Assembly (NCBI GenBank): GCA_036897095.1
Contig: JAYMSP010002084.1
Location: 1-26,459 of the forward strand
Direction of reading: 5' to 3'
From: Plantago elongata
Lineage: Eukaryota > Streptophyta > Magnoliopsida > Lamiales > Plantaginaceae
Length of the DNA stretch: 26,459 bases
In this document: piece after piece, positions 10,020-20,381 of the stretch
Numbering within the stretch: the stretch's first letter is position 1
Layout: each line of letters starts with the position of its first letter
Notes under the pieces: model-generated
The model's input: only the letters and a program-made list of their open reading frames with translations
Told to the model about the DNA's origin: nothing
Database searches by the model: none
Translations under genes and position numbers: made by a program

Positions 10020-12971
10020 TCAAGAATGGTTCTCCTGCTTCACTTCACCTATTTCCATGTTCGCTTGTTGGGCAGCTCTTCTCTTGCTTAGGATTTGGCG
10101 GACATACTCACTAGTTAAAACATGGAACTTAGGGGCACACTTACTAGTTGAGGAGGCGCTAAGACCTGCCTTCTTTAGCGCTCGCACCATATATCTATCA
10201 GCCTTTTCATAGTGGGAAGCACAGTAAGAAGGGACGGTTGAACTCAGTATAGGTTTTCCACATAATATTGGTCCGGTAGCAGAACTGCACAAAGCGAAAG
10301 AAAAAAAGTCAGTTTCGGTTGAAAAATGTTTAAAAGAGATCAGACAATCATTCCTTGAGAAGGAAAGCAAACCAAAAAACAACCACTACGAGGTAAATTC
10401 ACACCAAATCCTGGGTACTTCCTACACACATTTTGCCAACTCAAGAAGACAAGAAACATATCAGGACAAAGTTTCACAATACCATTATTCTGCATTCCAA
10501 GGTTGCAAGGTTCAAAGTTTCATCCAGGCAAAACATAATTATGGGGTAGAGTGGCATATCCATACATAAATAATTTATTCATATGAATTATAATAGCTAA
10601 GGAGCTCATCTTTTTGAGAAGGGTCGAGTATACTTATTAAATATTCATAGAGTATTAAAATTTTCTATTTACCATTTTTGCTTGAAATTTTTATCATATG
10701 ATGGTTTTTACTTTCTAGTTGGGGAAAATATGTCCAATAAAAGCATTTACACATTCTCTATGACAAAAAGAAAATAAAAATCTAATGAGCTCATCATTGT
10801 GGTATGGAGAGGCATTTTTTTAAGATAAGGGATCTTGTGAATTCTTTGATTTTCAAGCAACTACAGTAGTGTTACATTTAGACCGTGGGAAGTTTGATGG
10901 TGATCTTGTTACCAACTAAATGTGTACCTCTAGAAAATAGAGCAGGTGTTAGATCAGCAGAGAGTGAGTTTTAGAAATAGGGATAAATGATTTCATTTAA
11001 TGGCATCTCTGAAAGTATTTTAGGTACATTACTAGAAAAGAAACATGTTTTTTCTTCAGCCAAAGCTTGAAGACCAAACATGGCTACTAAAATCCTTCGA
11101 CAATTTCCCTTACCTAAACTACTGCTAATATACATTTGTCGATCTTGCCAACTTCAACTTCTGACCTACCAACTACCTTAACTATCATTTCTACCTAGAG
11201 CACCTGCCAAATTTCACCTAGGAATCAACTTACACTTTCCAACTAATTTTCTTTTTGGCACTTTCATATATAAAACCTCAACATCTCAACACTTCCTTGC
11301 CAAGAAACTGAGCACATTACTTCCACAGCCAGGAACTCACATTTACCATGGGGGTGGTAAAGTGCAGGCAAAACTGAAGCGAATTCAGGTAGCAAAGTGT
11401 AATTATCCCATTTACTTTGGTTCACCTACTTGGTTCGTCTCCTTGTTATACACTCCAAAATTACCCTTCCAGACCCAAATCGTAAGAATCAAGTGTTGCA
11501 CAGTGAGTATAAAGGGAGGTGAAGTCCTATATGCATATTACAGGGTGAAACACCAAAAACATCTTTAAATGCACCCCAAATGTTGGTATTTGAGCAGATT
11601 AATCATTTGATGTTTCAGTCACAACAAATAATTCTTGGAGATAAATTAAAAAAAAAAAGTTCTTGGATAAATTGAAAAAAAATAAAAATCCACAATCATA
11701 TTGAGGTATAGCACTGCAAGAAAATATGTATTAATGCCAACCATGCGCAGAGAGCACAAAAACTTTATAAACTATGATAAAATGTGAGTATGCATGTTAT
11801 CTGTATTTATGTACATGCATCCGTATGTTTTCAGCTATTATCCACACACTGATTCTACCTCGTTAAAATGATCTTGATTTTACCGCACTCTTTGTTACAG
11901 CAACTGACAACTCAACACCAACCAGGAATAACATATACTTTAGTTTGCATGTCTTCCAACTGTGATCATGTAAACAAATGCCATTGAATAATCTTATCCT
12001 ACAAAAGTACATGGCTGCATCTCTTGAATTACTATCTATGTTTTCTTGCGATTATCAATGTGCATCAATCAACCCACATCCACACAAATTGGATAGCTAT
12101 TGCAATTGATATAGTACTGCTTAGTGCCCACAGAGACCATTCCCAAGATACAAAATACCACCCATAGAAGCAGTACTACCAAAAGATCTGCAGGTCTCTT
12201 ACGAAATATAAGACCACTCAAATTCCAAATGTAGGATCCCATATGATCCTTGCTATACAATTAATCCATCCCATGCACTATACGCAGCATATCAACAATA
12301 GACAGACACATATCAACAGAAGGACGACCATTATAATAACAACATATGCTTACTTAACGGTAAGTATGCTTACTTACAGGTAAGTTAGCATGCTATTTAC
12401 AGGTAAGTAAGCTAATCGAAAGTAAAATACACGAGAATCGTAACGACTCAGTCGAACCATATTAATTTATTATAACAAACCTCTTGATGGCGAAATTACA
12501 AGCCTTGTAAAGCTTCTGATTAGCATCCAACAGTATGTGCATAGAACAAAACCTCGTCAAAGCCATAGCTTTCGCCTTACATCCATGAACACCACACCGA
12601 TTCGGCGAATCATTAACACCACCAACACCATTCTCTCCATTCGCATCACCATCAACTTTCCCCTCTTCATCATCATCCTCCACAAAGGGGCTTCTGCCAT
12701 ATTCCAGGTAATACTCCCTGTACTTACATTTCAAGTCCTCCATCAACGCCCAATAGTGATCGCGGTAGATTCGGGCCAGCTGCTTGACCCTTCGGGCCCT
12801 ACGTCGGATGACTTCGGGCCGGGTCAGGAGGGCTGAGTTGGCTAAAGCGGCGTCCGTTTCGGAGCCGTCGATTTTGATCGGGGCGGAGGTGGAGGCGGAT
12901 GAGGAGGGGCGTTCGGCCATTCCGGTGGGTTTGGGGGGAGGATTTTGGGTGGTTCCGGTGGCTGAAGGCAT
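10020..12971 (-). CDS. INO80 complex subunit D-like protein with two C3H-type zinc motifs
   Basis: This is probably a plant homologue of INO80 complex subunit D / KANSL2-type proteins, nuclear proteins linked to chromatin remodelling or histone acetylation complexes. Exons on the minus strand are 12481-12971 and 10020-10284, joined AG|T in phase 2, giving 251 residues. The N-terminus is low-complexity (Pro/Ser/Thr to about residue 40). A basic Arg-rich helix follows (about 50-80), then an acidic segment (about 98-107). Zinc motif one is Cys126-Cys131-Cys142-His145. Motif two is Cys158-Cys172-Cys185-His188; the intron falls inside it, between residues 163 and 164. The intact ligands across the junction strongly support the splice. 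The C-terminus contains a KRRAAQQAN segment. The start is the first ATG of the open frame. The 2.2-kb intron is large beside the exons. The gene is divergent from PGLP1. Confidence 0.85.
10285..12345 (-). other. large intron of the INO80D-like gene
   Basis: No further exon was recognised. On the plus strand a TATA-like CATATATAAAACC (about 11265-11278) lies about 80 bases before an ATG at 11348 that opens only a 9-codon frame. A longer frame follows (11362-11568) with no known domain. This could be transposon-derived or a nested transcript on the opposite strand, but the evidence is weak. Confidence 0.4.
12346..12412. repeat. three tandem 20-21-bp units with splice-donor-like cores
   Basis: Units start at 12346, 12366 and 12390. 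Each reads approximately ATGCTTACTTACAGGTAAGT, the third after a 3-base spacer. Units two and three contain CAGGTAAGT, the consensus 5' splice site, on the plus strand, which is antisense to the INO80D-like gene. Each unit is also near-palindromic (GCTTACTTA..TAAGTAAGC). The array begins about 70 bases into the intron after the gene's own 5' splice site. Confidence 0.75.
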
Positions 12972-13918
12972 CAATTTGAGTGGAGTGGATTTGATTTTGG
13001 AGTGTGATTGTTTGGCTAGGGTTTTATCAGGATTTTGGGATTGGGAAGGTACAATAATTTCTGCATGAGGTACAAATTTTCAGATTTTCAATTTGTTCTT
13101 TTTCGGTTTTTGTTATGAGCTTTTCTTGGCAATTGGGCTGTTTTATTAGTCCATTATTTATTCTTTTGAGATATTTAATCCATTCATAAATTCTTAAAAA
13201 ATACTTAATTTTTGTAAGTATTAAAAAGATCATATTCATTAAATACAAATATTTGAAATATTCATATAAATTACATTAGTCTAATGTAATGTGGTCATTC
13301 ATATTGTATAGAAAAGTCAGACCTTTTACTAGACTTTATCTTCTGCATATAGCATGCCTTTTCTTTGTTCTTCAAATTATGCTATGTTGAGCATATGATC
13401 ATGTAGTTCCACAATTATACTTTAGTTTTAATATTTTAATTTATTTTGTAGTACATTGTGTCTTGACTCAGACCGTCCTTTAGATTTTAATCGTGAAACT
13501 TTTCGTGACACGATCACTCAAAAATGTTGTTGTAATTTCATAAAAAATTTTCTAATAGATATGGAATTGTCTATAATAAAATTAAGTGCTAACTTTTATT
13601 TCTTGTTAAATTAACTGATCGATGTGCTATTGACCATTTCTTTTTTTTAATTCGATAATTTGCAGGGTAGTCTTATGAGTAATGAGACTTTGAACATCAA
13701 GATTCAAGGTGACCCTAAGAGCCTTGCAAATGTTGAAACACAGGATAAAATAAAACAAGGTACATCCACACATATTTTGCACCTCATCCAATTTCCAACC
13801 ATCCAAACCAAAAAAGCAACCCAAAACAAACATCAAAACTCAAACCACCAATGCACAAATCCCAATATAGAAAAAGCAAAATTACAAATTGGTTAAACTA
13901 ACAACCACAAGAAGCAAA
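12972..13918. promoter_or_regulatory. shared divergent promoter region between the INO80D-like gene and PGLP1
   Basis: Two start codons point away from each other across 947 bases, so the promoters of both genes should lie here. The centre (about 13140-13660) is AT-rich; both ends are more mixed, as expected of leaders. The right part contains a possible 3' splice site (TTTGCAGGG near 13665), so PGLP1 might have a 5' UTR intron. No clear TATA box for PGLP1 was identified. Confidence 0.5.
13017..13024 (-). promoter_or_regulatory. telo-box (AAACCCTA) upstream of the INO80D-like gene
   Basis: On the minus strand AAACCCTAG lies about 46 bases upstream of the start codon. Telo-boxes are common near transcription starts of plant housekeeping and chromatin or translation-related genes, so the site fits this gene. 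Function is inferred from the motif alone. Confidence 0.45.
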
Positions 13919-16900
13919 ATGCTGACCAGCAAACTGTCAGCAGTTGCAGTATCCTCTTCATCATCTTCCACTCTGTTCTTGAGTCCTCACACCAGGCTAA
14001 ATCTCTCCAAGAACCTGTCTTTCCTTGCAAACCAATCTCCCTCTGATAATTCTCTGAGACCCTTTGGCCAATGGAGCTGTAGACCGGTCAATTCTTCTCG
14101 AAAAATGGCTGCTTTCACCCCTCGTGCGTCTGCTCAGCAACTCCAGGACCCTGATCAGCTCATTGACTCTGTCGAAACCTTCATCTTTGATTGTGATGGT
14201 ACTGTTTGTTGTTTATTCAACTTACATTTTTCCTTGCTAGTGTTTGTGTGCAAAAAGGTAATGTCTTGAGAGGCCATGATTGTGTTTATTGGATCATAGT
14301 TTTGTTTAGTGAATTTGGCCTCTTACATGTTCGAAGAAATGCTCGAATGACATATACGTCGTTTTTCATATCATCTTGTTCAGATTTTTTGTGGATGATG
14401 TATTCTTCTATATTGTTAATTTAGAAAAGTGACTGAAAGGTTGATGAAATTCAAATTTCTGATGAATTCTATGTTTGCTGATTAATTTGAAGACTTGGCT
14501 TAAATAAAGCTTTAGGCGTGTGTTAGTAGGGTTACATTGGCCAGTGCACTCAGCTCTCACTGTACTGGTTTATAACCCAGTTGAATACTTGAATGTATTA
14601 TGTTTGAAAAAGATATGGTGCCTGGTGTTTACAGGAGTCATATGGAAGGGAGACAAGCTGATAGATGGGGTTCCAGAAACTCTTGACATGCTTAGGTCAA
14701 GGGTAATGCTCTATTCTTGACACAAAATCAGCTTACTTGTGTTTTATTGACATGCTGCGGGTGAATATTTTTCTTGCTTCTTTGTTTAGGGGAAAAGATT
14801 GGTTTTTGTCACCAACAACTCGACGAAATCTAGGAAGCAATATGGGAAGAAGTTTGAAACGCTTGGTCTTAGTGTCAGCGAGGTGGGTAAATGGACCCCT
14901 TATTTTCAACCTCTAGTATTATTAAGAAAAGGTGTCTAACCTGTAGTTGGCATTTCAGGAGGAAATTTTTGCATCATCCTTTGCTGCTGCTGCTTACTTG
15001 AAGTCTATCGATTTCCCCAAAGATAAAAAGGTAGCATGTACTTAATCAGAATGATGTGTATTCAAGAAACTTTGGCTGTGATCTGTTGCAATAGTAATTC
15101 TGTTAGAATTTTGGTATGGTCTTATGACAACTAATCATAACACACATTTTTATCAAGGTTTATGTTGTTGGTGAAGAAGGCATCTTGAAGGAGCTTGATT
15201 TAGCTGGCTTCAAGTATGTTGGTGGGCCGGTATGTACTCTGTTTTAAATTGCTCTGGTGCTGAAATACAAAGACTTCCTTTATGACTAATTTTCTTGGGT
15301 AGCTACTCAACATGGATTATAAAGCTTACATTGAGAATCTATTGTATGCAGGAAGATGGTGACAAAAAGATCGAGCTAAAACCAGGCTATTTGATGGAGC
15401 ATGATGAAGATGTATGCATTCATATGACTCTGAACTTAATGAAATTTGCTCACCCCCTAAAACAATCCAGCTATACTTTGTTACACAAAAGCATTTTATG
15501 ACCATGGCACTCACTCTTGAAATAAAACATGTTCATTGCCATTGCATTAATCTATCGCAATTATCTATTTAGGTTGGAGCTGTTGTAGTTGGATTTGATC
15601 GTTATTTCAACTATTACAAAATCCAGTAAGTGACCTGAATCCCCAATATTTCTTAAGTTTATAGGAGTTAAAACTTCCTTTAGTAAAAGATAACATTATA
15701 CCTTTGCTTCTTGTTTTGTTTCCCTGCAGGACATTATGTTTCAAAACCATTTTGTCTTTTAATTACCAACCGTGTTCTACTTAATTATCAATCCTTAGCC
15801 TAGAAACTAAATCTTCTATTTCTTTCCTGAAGGTATGCTACTTTGTGCATCCGCGAGAACCCTGGGTGTCTTTTCATTGCCACAAACCGTGATGCTGTTA
15901 CTCATCTCACTGATGCTCAAGAATGGGCAGGTTAGTTTCCTCTTATTATACCTTCAGTCAGTCTAGTTGCTTTACAATAGTAAAATCATCAATGGAAGAA
16001 CTTGCATGACTTTCCCTCAATATTTCAGTTATCACAGCATTACAAAGTAGAACTGTTAAAGGCTCTCACTTACCTTATAATTTTTCTAAATAATTAGAAG
16101 ATGGGAAAAACTAAATACAACTTTTAATGATGCATCTGACTGTTCTTAATCTTTTGACTAATATAAATTATCAAATGATTATGTCTATTACTTGTACTTG
16201 GCTCAGCTTTGCAGATTCTTTGTCCTTTCAAAAATTAAACAAGGTTTATTATTGTCAAGTCTTATTATAAATCTTTGTTAACAGATATTTACTTCATTTA
16301 GCTGGGCACTACCAAGATACTGTAATGCATAAATTAGACTGCATATAGTCTTCAACTTTTTTTTTTTTAATCTTTCATTTTGTTTTTTTTACCAAAGTTA
16401 GGTAGAATAATTATTCTTAGAAGCATGGCCTGCAATCTGCATGTCCAAACTCCTGAAAATCCTGACTAACTCACTTAAAAATTGATACTAGTTTGTCAAA
16501 TGGGCATTTCTCCATGAGCCTAAGATGCATACTTAATCTTTTGGTTGGAAATCAGGTGGTGGTTCAATGGTAGGCGCTATAGGAGGATCCACTCAACGCG
16601 AGCCTCTTGTTGTTGGCAAGCCTTCAACTTTCATGATGGACTATGTAGCAAAAGAGTATGTCTCCTGTATATTCTAGAATACATGTACAAAGTTTAGATA
16701 TACTGTCTAGTTTACATCGAGCTCTTCTTAACCTGGCATTTGGGTTTATTTTGCTCTAGACTTTATCTGTTCACTATGGTGCTAGTACTTCATTTCATGT
16801 ATATGGATGATATAATCATGTTTTTTAACTAAAAGGGGAGAGGTCTTCATGCTGGAGTGAAGTGTGATATTAGTTACTGTTTCTACTTGAGGTCAATAGT

Positions 16901-17234
16901 CTCTAAACCAGTTGTTCATGTAATGAACAGATTCGGAATCACAAAATCCCAGATATGCATGGTCGGAGACAGATTAGATACTGATATTCTTTTCGGACAA
17001 AATGGTGGCTGCAAGACTCTTCTTGTCCTCTCAGGTAACATGTTTAACTTATCCCCACCAGTCTTCAAATGTCTTCACTACGTTGACAAACTAACTCATT
17101 GTGACATCTTTATTTTCATCTCTTTAGGGGTGACCTCTCTTCCAGTGCTTCAGAGTCCTGATAACAAAATACAACCTGATTTCTACACAAGCAAGATATC
17201 CGATTTCCTATCACTCAAGGCTGCAGCTGTGTAA
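13919..17234 (+). CDS. PGLP1: phosphoglycolate phosphatase, chloroplastic (photorespiration)
   Basis: This enzyme hydrolyses 2-phosphoglycolate, made by Rubisco oxygenation, to glycolate in the chloroplast stroma, the first step of photorespiration. Eleven exons: 13919-14198, 14635-14702, 14790-14882, 14959-15030, 15158-15229, 15352-15411, 15573-15625, 15833-15930, 16556-16655, 16931-17034, 17128-17234. They total 1107 bases, 368 residues, all with GT..AG borders and consistent phase. Residues 1 to about 70 are a Ser-rich, acid-poor transit peptide. HAD phosphatase motifs are intact: Asp91-Cys-Asp93-Gly (nucleophile Asp91), Thr124-Asn-Asn-Ser, Lys287 in VVGKPS, and Gly311-Asp312-RLDT-Asp317. 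The start is the first ATG of the frame. Met63 is a possible second start that would remove most of the transit peptide. Conservation is high throughout, so the gene looks functional. Confidence 0.95.
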
Positions 17235-17680
17235 TCAGCTTTCCAGCCATTTTCACAGGAAAATTATCATTCCTGGACCGGGTCTTCCATTTCTTTTCGT
17301 GTATGCAAGAGCTGGAGATGAGAAAGTATCAGGGTTGTGTAAATTACATAATGTTTGGGAAGGAAATATAAAAGATGACATTGGATAGCTTTGTTTCCTG
17401 GCTACTGTTTTCCAGTTCTTGTGACTTGAGACTTGAGACACAGTAAGTGTATGATTTTTTTTTTTATATCGTGACAAAGGTTAATAATGATGATTTTAAC
17501 AAGCAAATGATTAAATATATTCAAATTGGAAATAATTATCTAAATCATGCATGCAATTAATTTTAGTGATCATATGGTTATAAATGTCCAACAACTAACT
17601 ATGGATTATGGTCTCACATTCAATCAACAACTCACAACTATGGTGAACTAGATTGAGTTACGGAGGACATGCTTTAATAG
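17235..17680. other. 3' UTR and flank of PGLP1
   Basis: This stretch follows the PGLP1 TAA. AATATAAA near 17365 and AATAAT near 17482 are possible polyadenylation signals. A T-run lies at 17456-17465. No gene is seen. Confidence 0.5.
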
Positions 17681-18300
17681 TTGAAATCGTCAGGCCTGGC
17701 TAAGCCCCAGTGCGGTAAGCCCAATCGCGCAGGGACTCAGCCTGTCAGGGGGCTCAGCCCCATGCCCAATATAAACTGTTCAATAAAAAAAATTCAATGT
17801 GATTCTGCAGCTGGTGGGCCTGGAGCTGGCCTACGGCCCAATGAAATTGAAATTAGAGACTGCAACATTGAAGACGATAGAAGAAGAAAGAAAATAACAT
17901 ACAGGCAACAGCGAGTCAGCAAGCCGACAATCCAATGAGTTCGGCCGTTCTCCTTTCTCGATTTCTTCTTGCTTCTTCAATCTTCAGTCTAATTCCTCTC
18001 AACTTCCATTAAACCATCCATTCAATTCCTTAAATATCGAATAAATCCGTTCAATTCCTCAAATATCGAAGGAAAAATGGTCGTTTTTTGTTCAATTTAT
18101 TTTACTTAATATCGTGTATGATGTTAGGCCTCGTTTAATTTTTTTGCACAGGCCCTCAATTCTCGAAGACGGCCCTGAAAATCGTATAGTAATGGTTTTG
18201 CAATGTAAGGTGCACAAGAAGCCCGAATCTGTGATGAGATTCATGGAAATGCTTCTTTTCCTGGAATTCTTGTAAGCTGTAATCAAGATTTCTTAACTTG
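17681..18300 (+). other. promoter-like region with an orphan exon-like ORF
   Basis: A GC-rich patch (about 17690-17850) holds TGGGCC and GGCCCA, which resemble plant site II (TCP-binding) promoter elements. A CT-rich leader-like stretch follows (about 17948-18060). After a possible 3' splice site (TTTTTTTGCACAG, ending near 18151) there is an ATG at 18192 opening a 27-codon frame that ends at 18275; a donor-like GTAAGC overlaps its end (about 18272). The peptide contains KVHKKPESVMRFMEM and matches no family I recognise. It may be the 5' end of a gene that lost its later exons, a long non-coding RNA, or chance. Confidence 0.3.
18021..18070. repeat. 21-bp direct repeat, two copies with a 29-base period
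   Basis: TTCAATTCCTTAAATATCGAA at 18021-18041 recurs at 18050-18070 with one mismatch. It lies in the leader-like part of the region above and is probably replication slippage. Confidence 0.7.
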
Positions 18301-19289
18301 ATAGTATTCCTTTGGTTAATCAAATGGACATGGAATATGGGATTTTGTCAAAATGGTGGATGAATTTTGATTGTCCCAAGAACATGGTCATGTAACAGGA
18401 ATCTAATCTCTTTATTGTTTCTTAGTTAATTGTGTAGTGACGTTTACTTTTGGCATCTTGCTGATTGCCTGTTTGTTTATGAAGATTCAATTTCATCTGG
18501 TGTTTCTAATTCTGCGTGTAATTAAAATTTAACCACTTTCAGACACATAAAATTGGCGTCTCAATTCTATTATCCACACTCGAATTGTTTGCATGTACAT
18601 TTTGGGAATGTTCAAATTCCTTGTCAAATGTCACCGACTCACCATACAATGTACCTGCTCTGGTTGCACCTACAAGAGTTGGCTGATTTTGCTAAATGAC
18701 TCAGTAATGGAACATGTGACATGACATGTCGGTATTGTGGTATTGGACTCACTCAGCTTTCCTAAATTGGTGAAAGATGACAAAAGGGGGAAAAGGAATT
18801 CATAGACCCGTTAGTGAACTTTGTATAATAATCGACATTAGTTGTTTTTAGTTGATAGACAAATCTTTTATTTATCAAGTGTGAGTTTAATATTATATAT
18901 TTAATCTACAAAAGTATTTTCAAGAAAAATCTTATATAGATTTCATGTACTTTATCAATTGGTACTGTAAGTTTTAATTGGTATGCCGGCGAGAATGTTA
19001 ATGACGAAACTCGTGTATAATATTTATATTTTATATATAGTTTATAAGTTTAGTTTGTATGTTCACCAATTCATTTTCCACATGCCGAGCTTGATTTAGA
19101 TATTATTCGATCCCCTCAATACCATTTGACTCATTAACAAAACGATTTTGTGTGTAAGTTCGAGTTAGAAACATCATTAATAAAAGCTCTTTCTCAACTT
19201 GTCTACATCGGATGAGTTCAATCTAGAGCAGAGTCAAAAACTTAACAGTCTTATTTTGTGTTAATTTAGACTGACCACTAATATATGTG
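18301..19289. other. decayed intergenic DNA, no gene seen
   Basis: AT-rich sequence with no supported gene. The part from about 18960 to 19200 has scattered CGAGTT/GAGCTT words of the sort seen in worn plant transposons, but no ends could be defined. Confidence 0.45.
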
Positions 19290-19862
19290 ATATGAACAAA
19301 TGAGTCCCTTCTTCCTAATTCGTCCCTTAAGACGTGACCGCGACGAAACATGACAAATAGGATCGTCCTACGAACATGGGAGTCGAGCATACGCGAAGGC
19401 CCTCCGGGGGCCGACCAAGAGCTGTAACGTGAGCAACGTTGCATGAACTCCTTGACTAATCGGACAGACCCTATCCAAACAGATTCGACTCTAACTGACT
19501 TATCAGAATTTGGAAGTATTACAACCATGCTAAACCATTAAGCCAACTATCGGGATCTCAGGGCCTACCTGACACGCTCCCGGAGCCCCGCCTGATCGCG
19601 GTTTGCCAATTGTCTCCGGTGACACGTGTCAACCTGGGATTTACCCGACCAACCGGCGGTGACGGTCGGAGGTTGGTCTCTTGGAGATTCTGCTATAAAT
19701 ACCCGGACATTTACTCCTAATTAAGTAAGTCGACTGTCCTTAATATACTACTCTCTACCTGTACTCGGATCACTTACGTCCGACTATCAATCTAATTCGT
19801 GTTACATCGATTTGTCTTAGCAGACCAGTTTTAAAGGGTCTAACCCGCCAATTTCTCATGCA
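19290..19862 (+). repeat. LTR-like block, possibly a solo LTR
   Basis: The block is clearly less AT-rich than its surroundings, from about 19290 to 19862. It contains an ACACGTGT G-box-type palindrome (about 19622-19629) and a TATA box, CTATAAATACCC (19693-19704), followed by a CT-rich, non-coding tail. This promoter layout without coding potential is typical of an LTR of a Gypsy-type retroelement. No primer-binding site, internal domain or second LTR is visible, so a solo LTR is the simplest reading. Exact TG..CA ends and a 5-base target duplication could not be fixed, so the boundaries are approximate. It ends about 0.5 kb before the ARI start codon. Confidence 0.45.
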
Positions 19863-20233
19863 AGTTATATTTTTGAGGAGATCTGTCTTGGTCATTACAA
19901 TTAGCTTAGAGTTATTATTCTTAACCTAAATATTTAGCCGCTTTTATACCATATTAACATGATATTTTTAAACTATAAATCAAGATCTAGTGAACGACAA
20001 ATATCAAACAACTCAAGTTGTTATTTGACTCGATAAATAATAAAGTTCGAAAAAAGCTCGAAGTCGCTTGGGGTTGGAGATTGATAAATTTGGTAAACAC
20101 ACACTAACGCAATAGTCAATAGTCCTATCGGTACCATACGTTACGTTACGACATAAAGTGATCAAATTGGCCTCCCGATGCTGGAGTATAAATTTGGACT
20201 TAAAAATCAGAAAATGAAAATTGGACAATCAAC
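19863..20233. other. upstream region of the ARI gene
   Basis: AT-rich sequence between the LTR-like block and the ARI TATA box. No gene is seen. It probably contains proximal promoter elements. Confidence 0.45.
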
Positions 20234-20240
20234 TATAAAA
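20234..20240 (+). promoter_or_regulatory. TATA box of the ARI gene
   Basis: TATAAAA lies 148 bases upstream of the start codon. Transcription would begin near 20265 and give a leader of about 115 bases. That leader is CT-rich (about 20260-20305) and free of upstream ATGs. Confidence 0.6.
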
Positions 20241-20381
20241 GCTAGAGAAGCATCACCAAACTCATTTTCTTCACCATCTCACCATTTCATTCCTTTCCCC
20301 TTACAGATAAACACGCAATTTCATAGATATCGTTTTTCGCAATTGGATTGAATTGATTGATTGATTTCCAATCAATTTGAG

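Noticed and set aside
11348..11568. Nested plus-strand gene in the INO80D-like intron
   Set aside because: The first ATG after the TATA-like site gives only nine codons and the next frame has no domain; it is noted under the intron entry only.
12537..13068. Plus-strand open frames opposite the INO80D-like first exon
   Set aside because: They are antisense shadows of a GC-richer coding exon and have no recognisable domain.
17681..17938. 85-codon plus-strand open frame
   Set aside because: It opens with TTG rather than ATG, shows no domain, and overlaps promoter-like GC-rich sequence.
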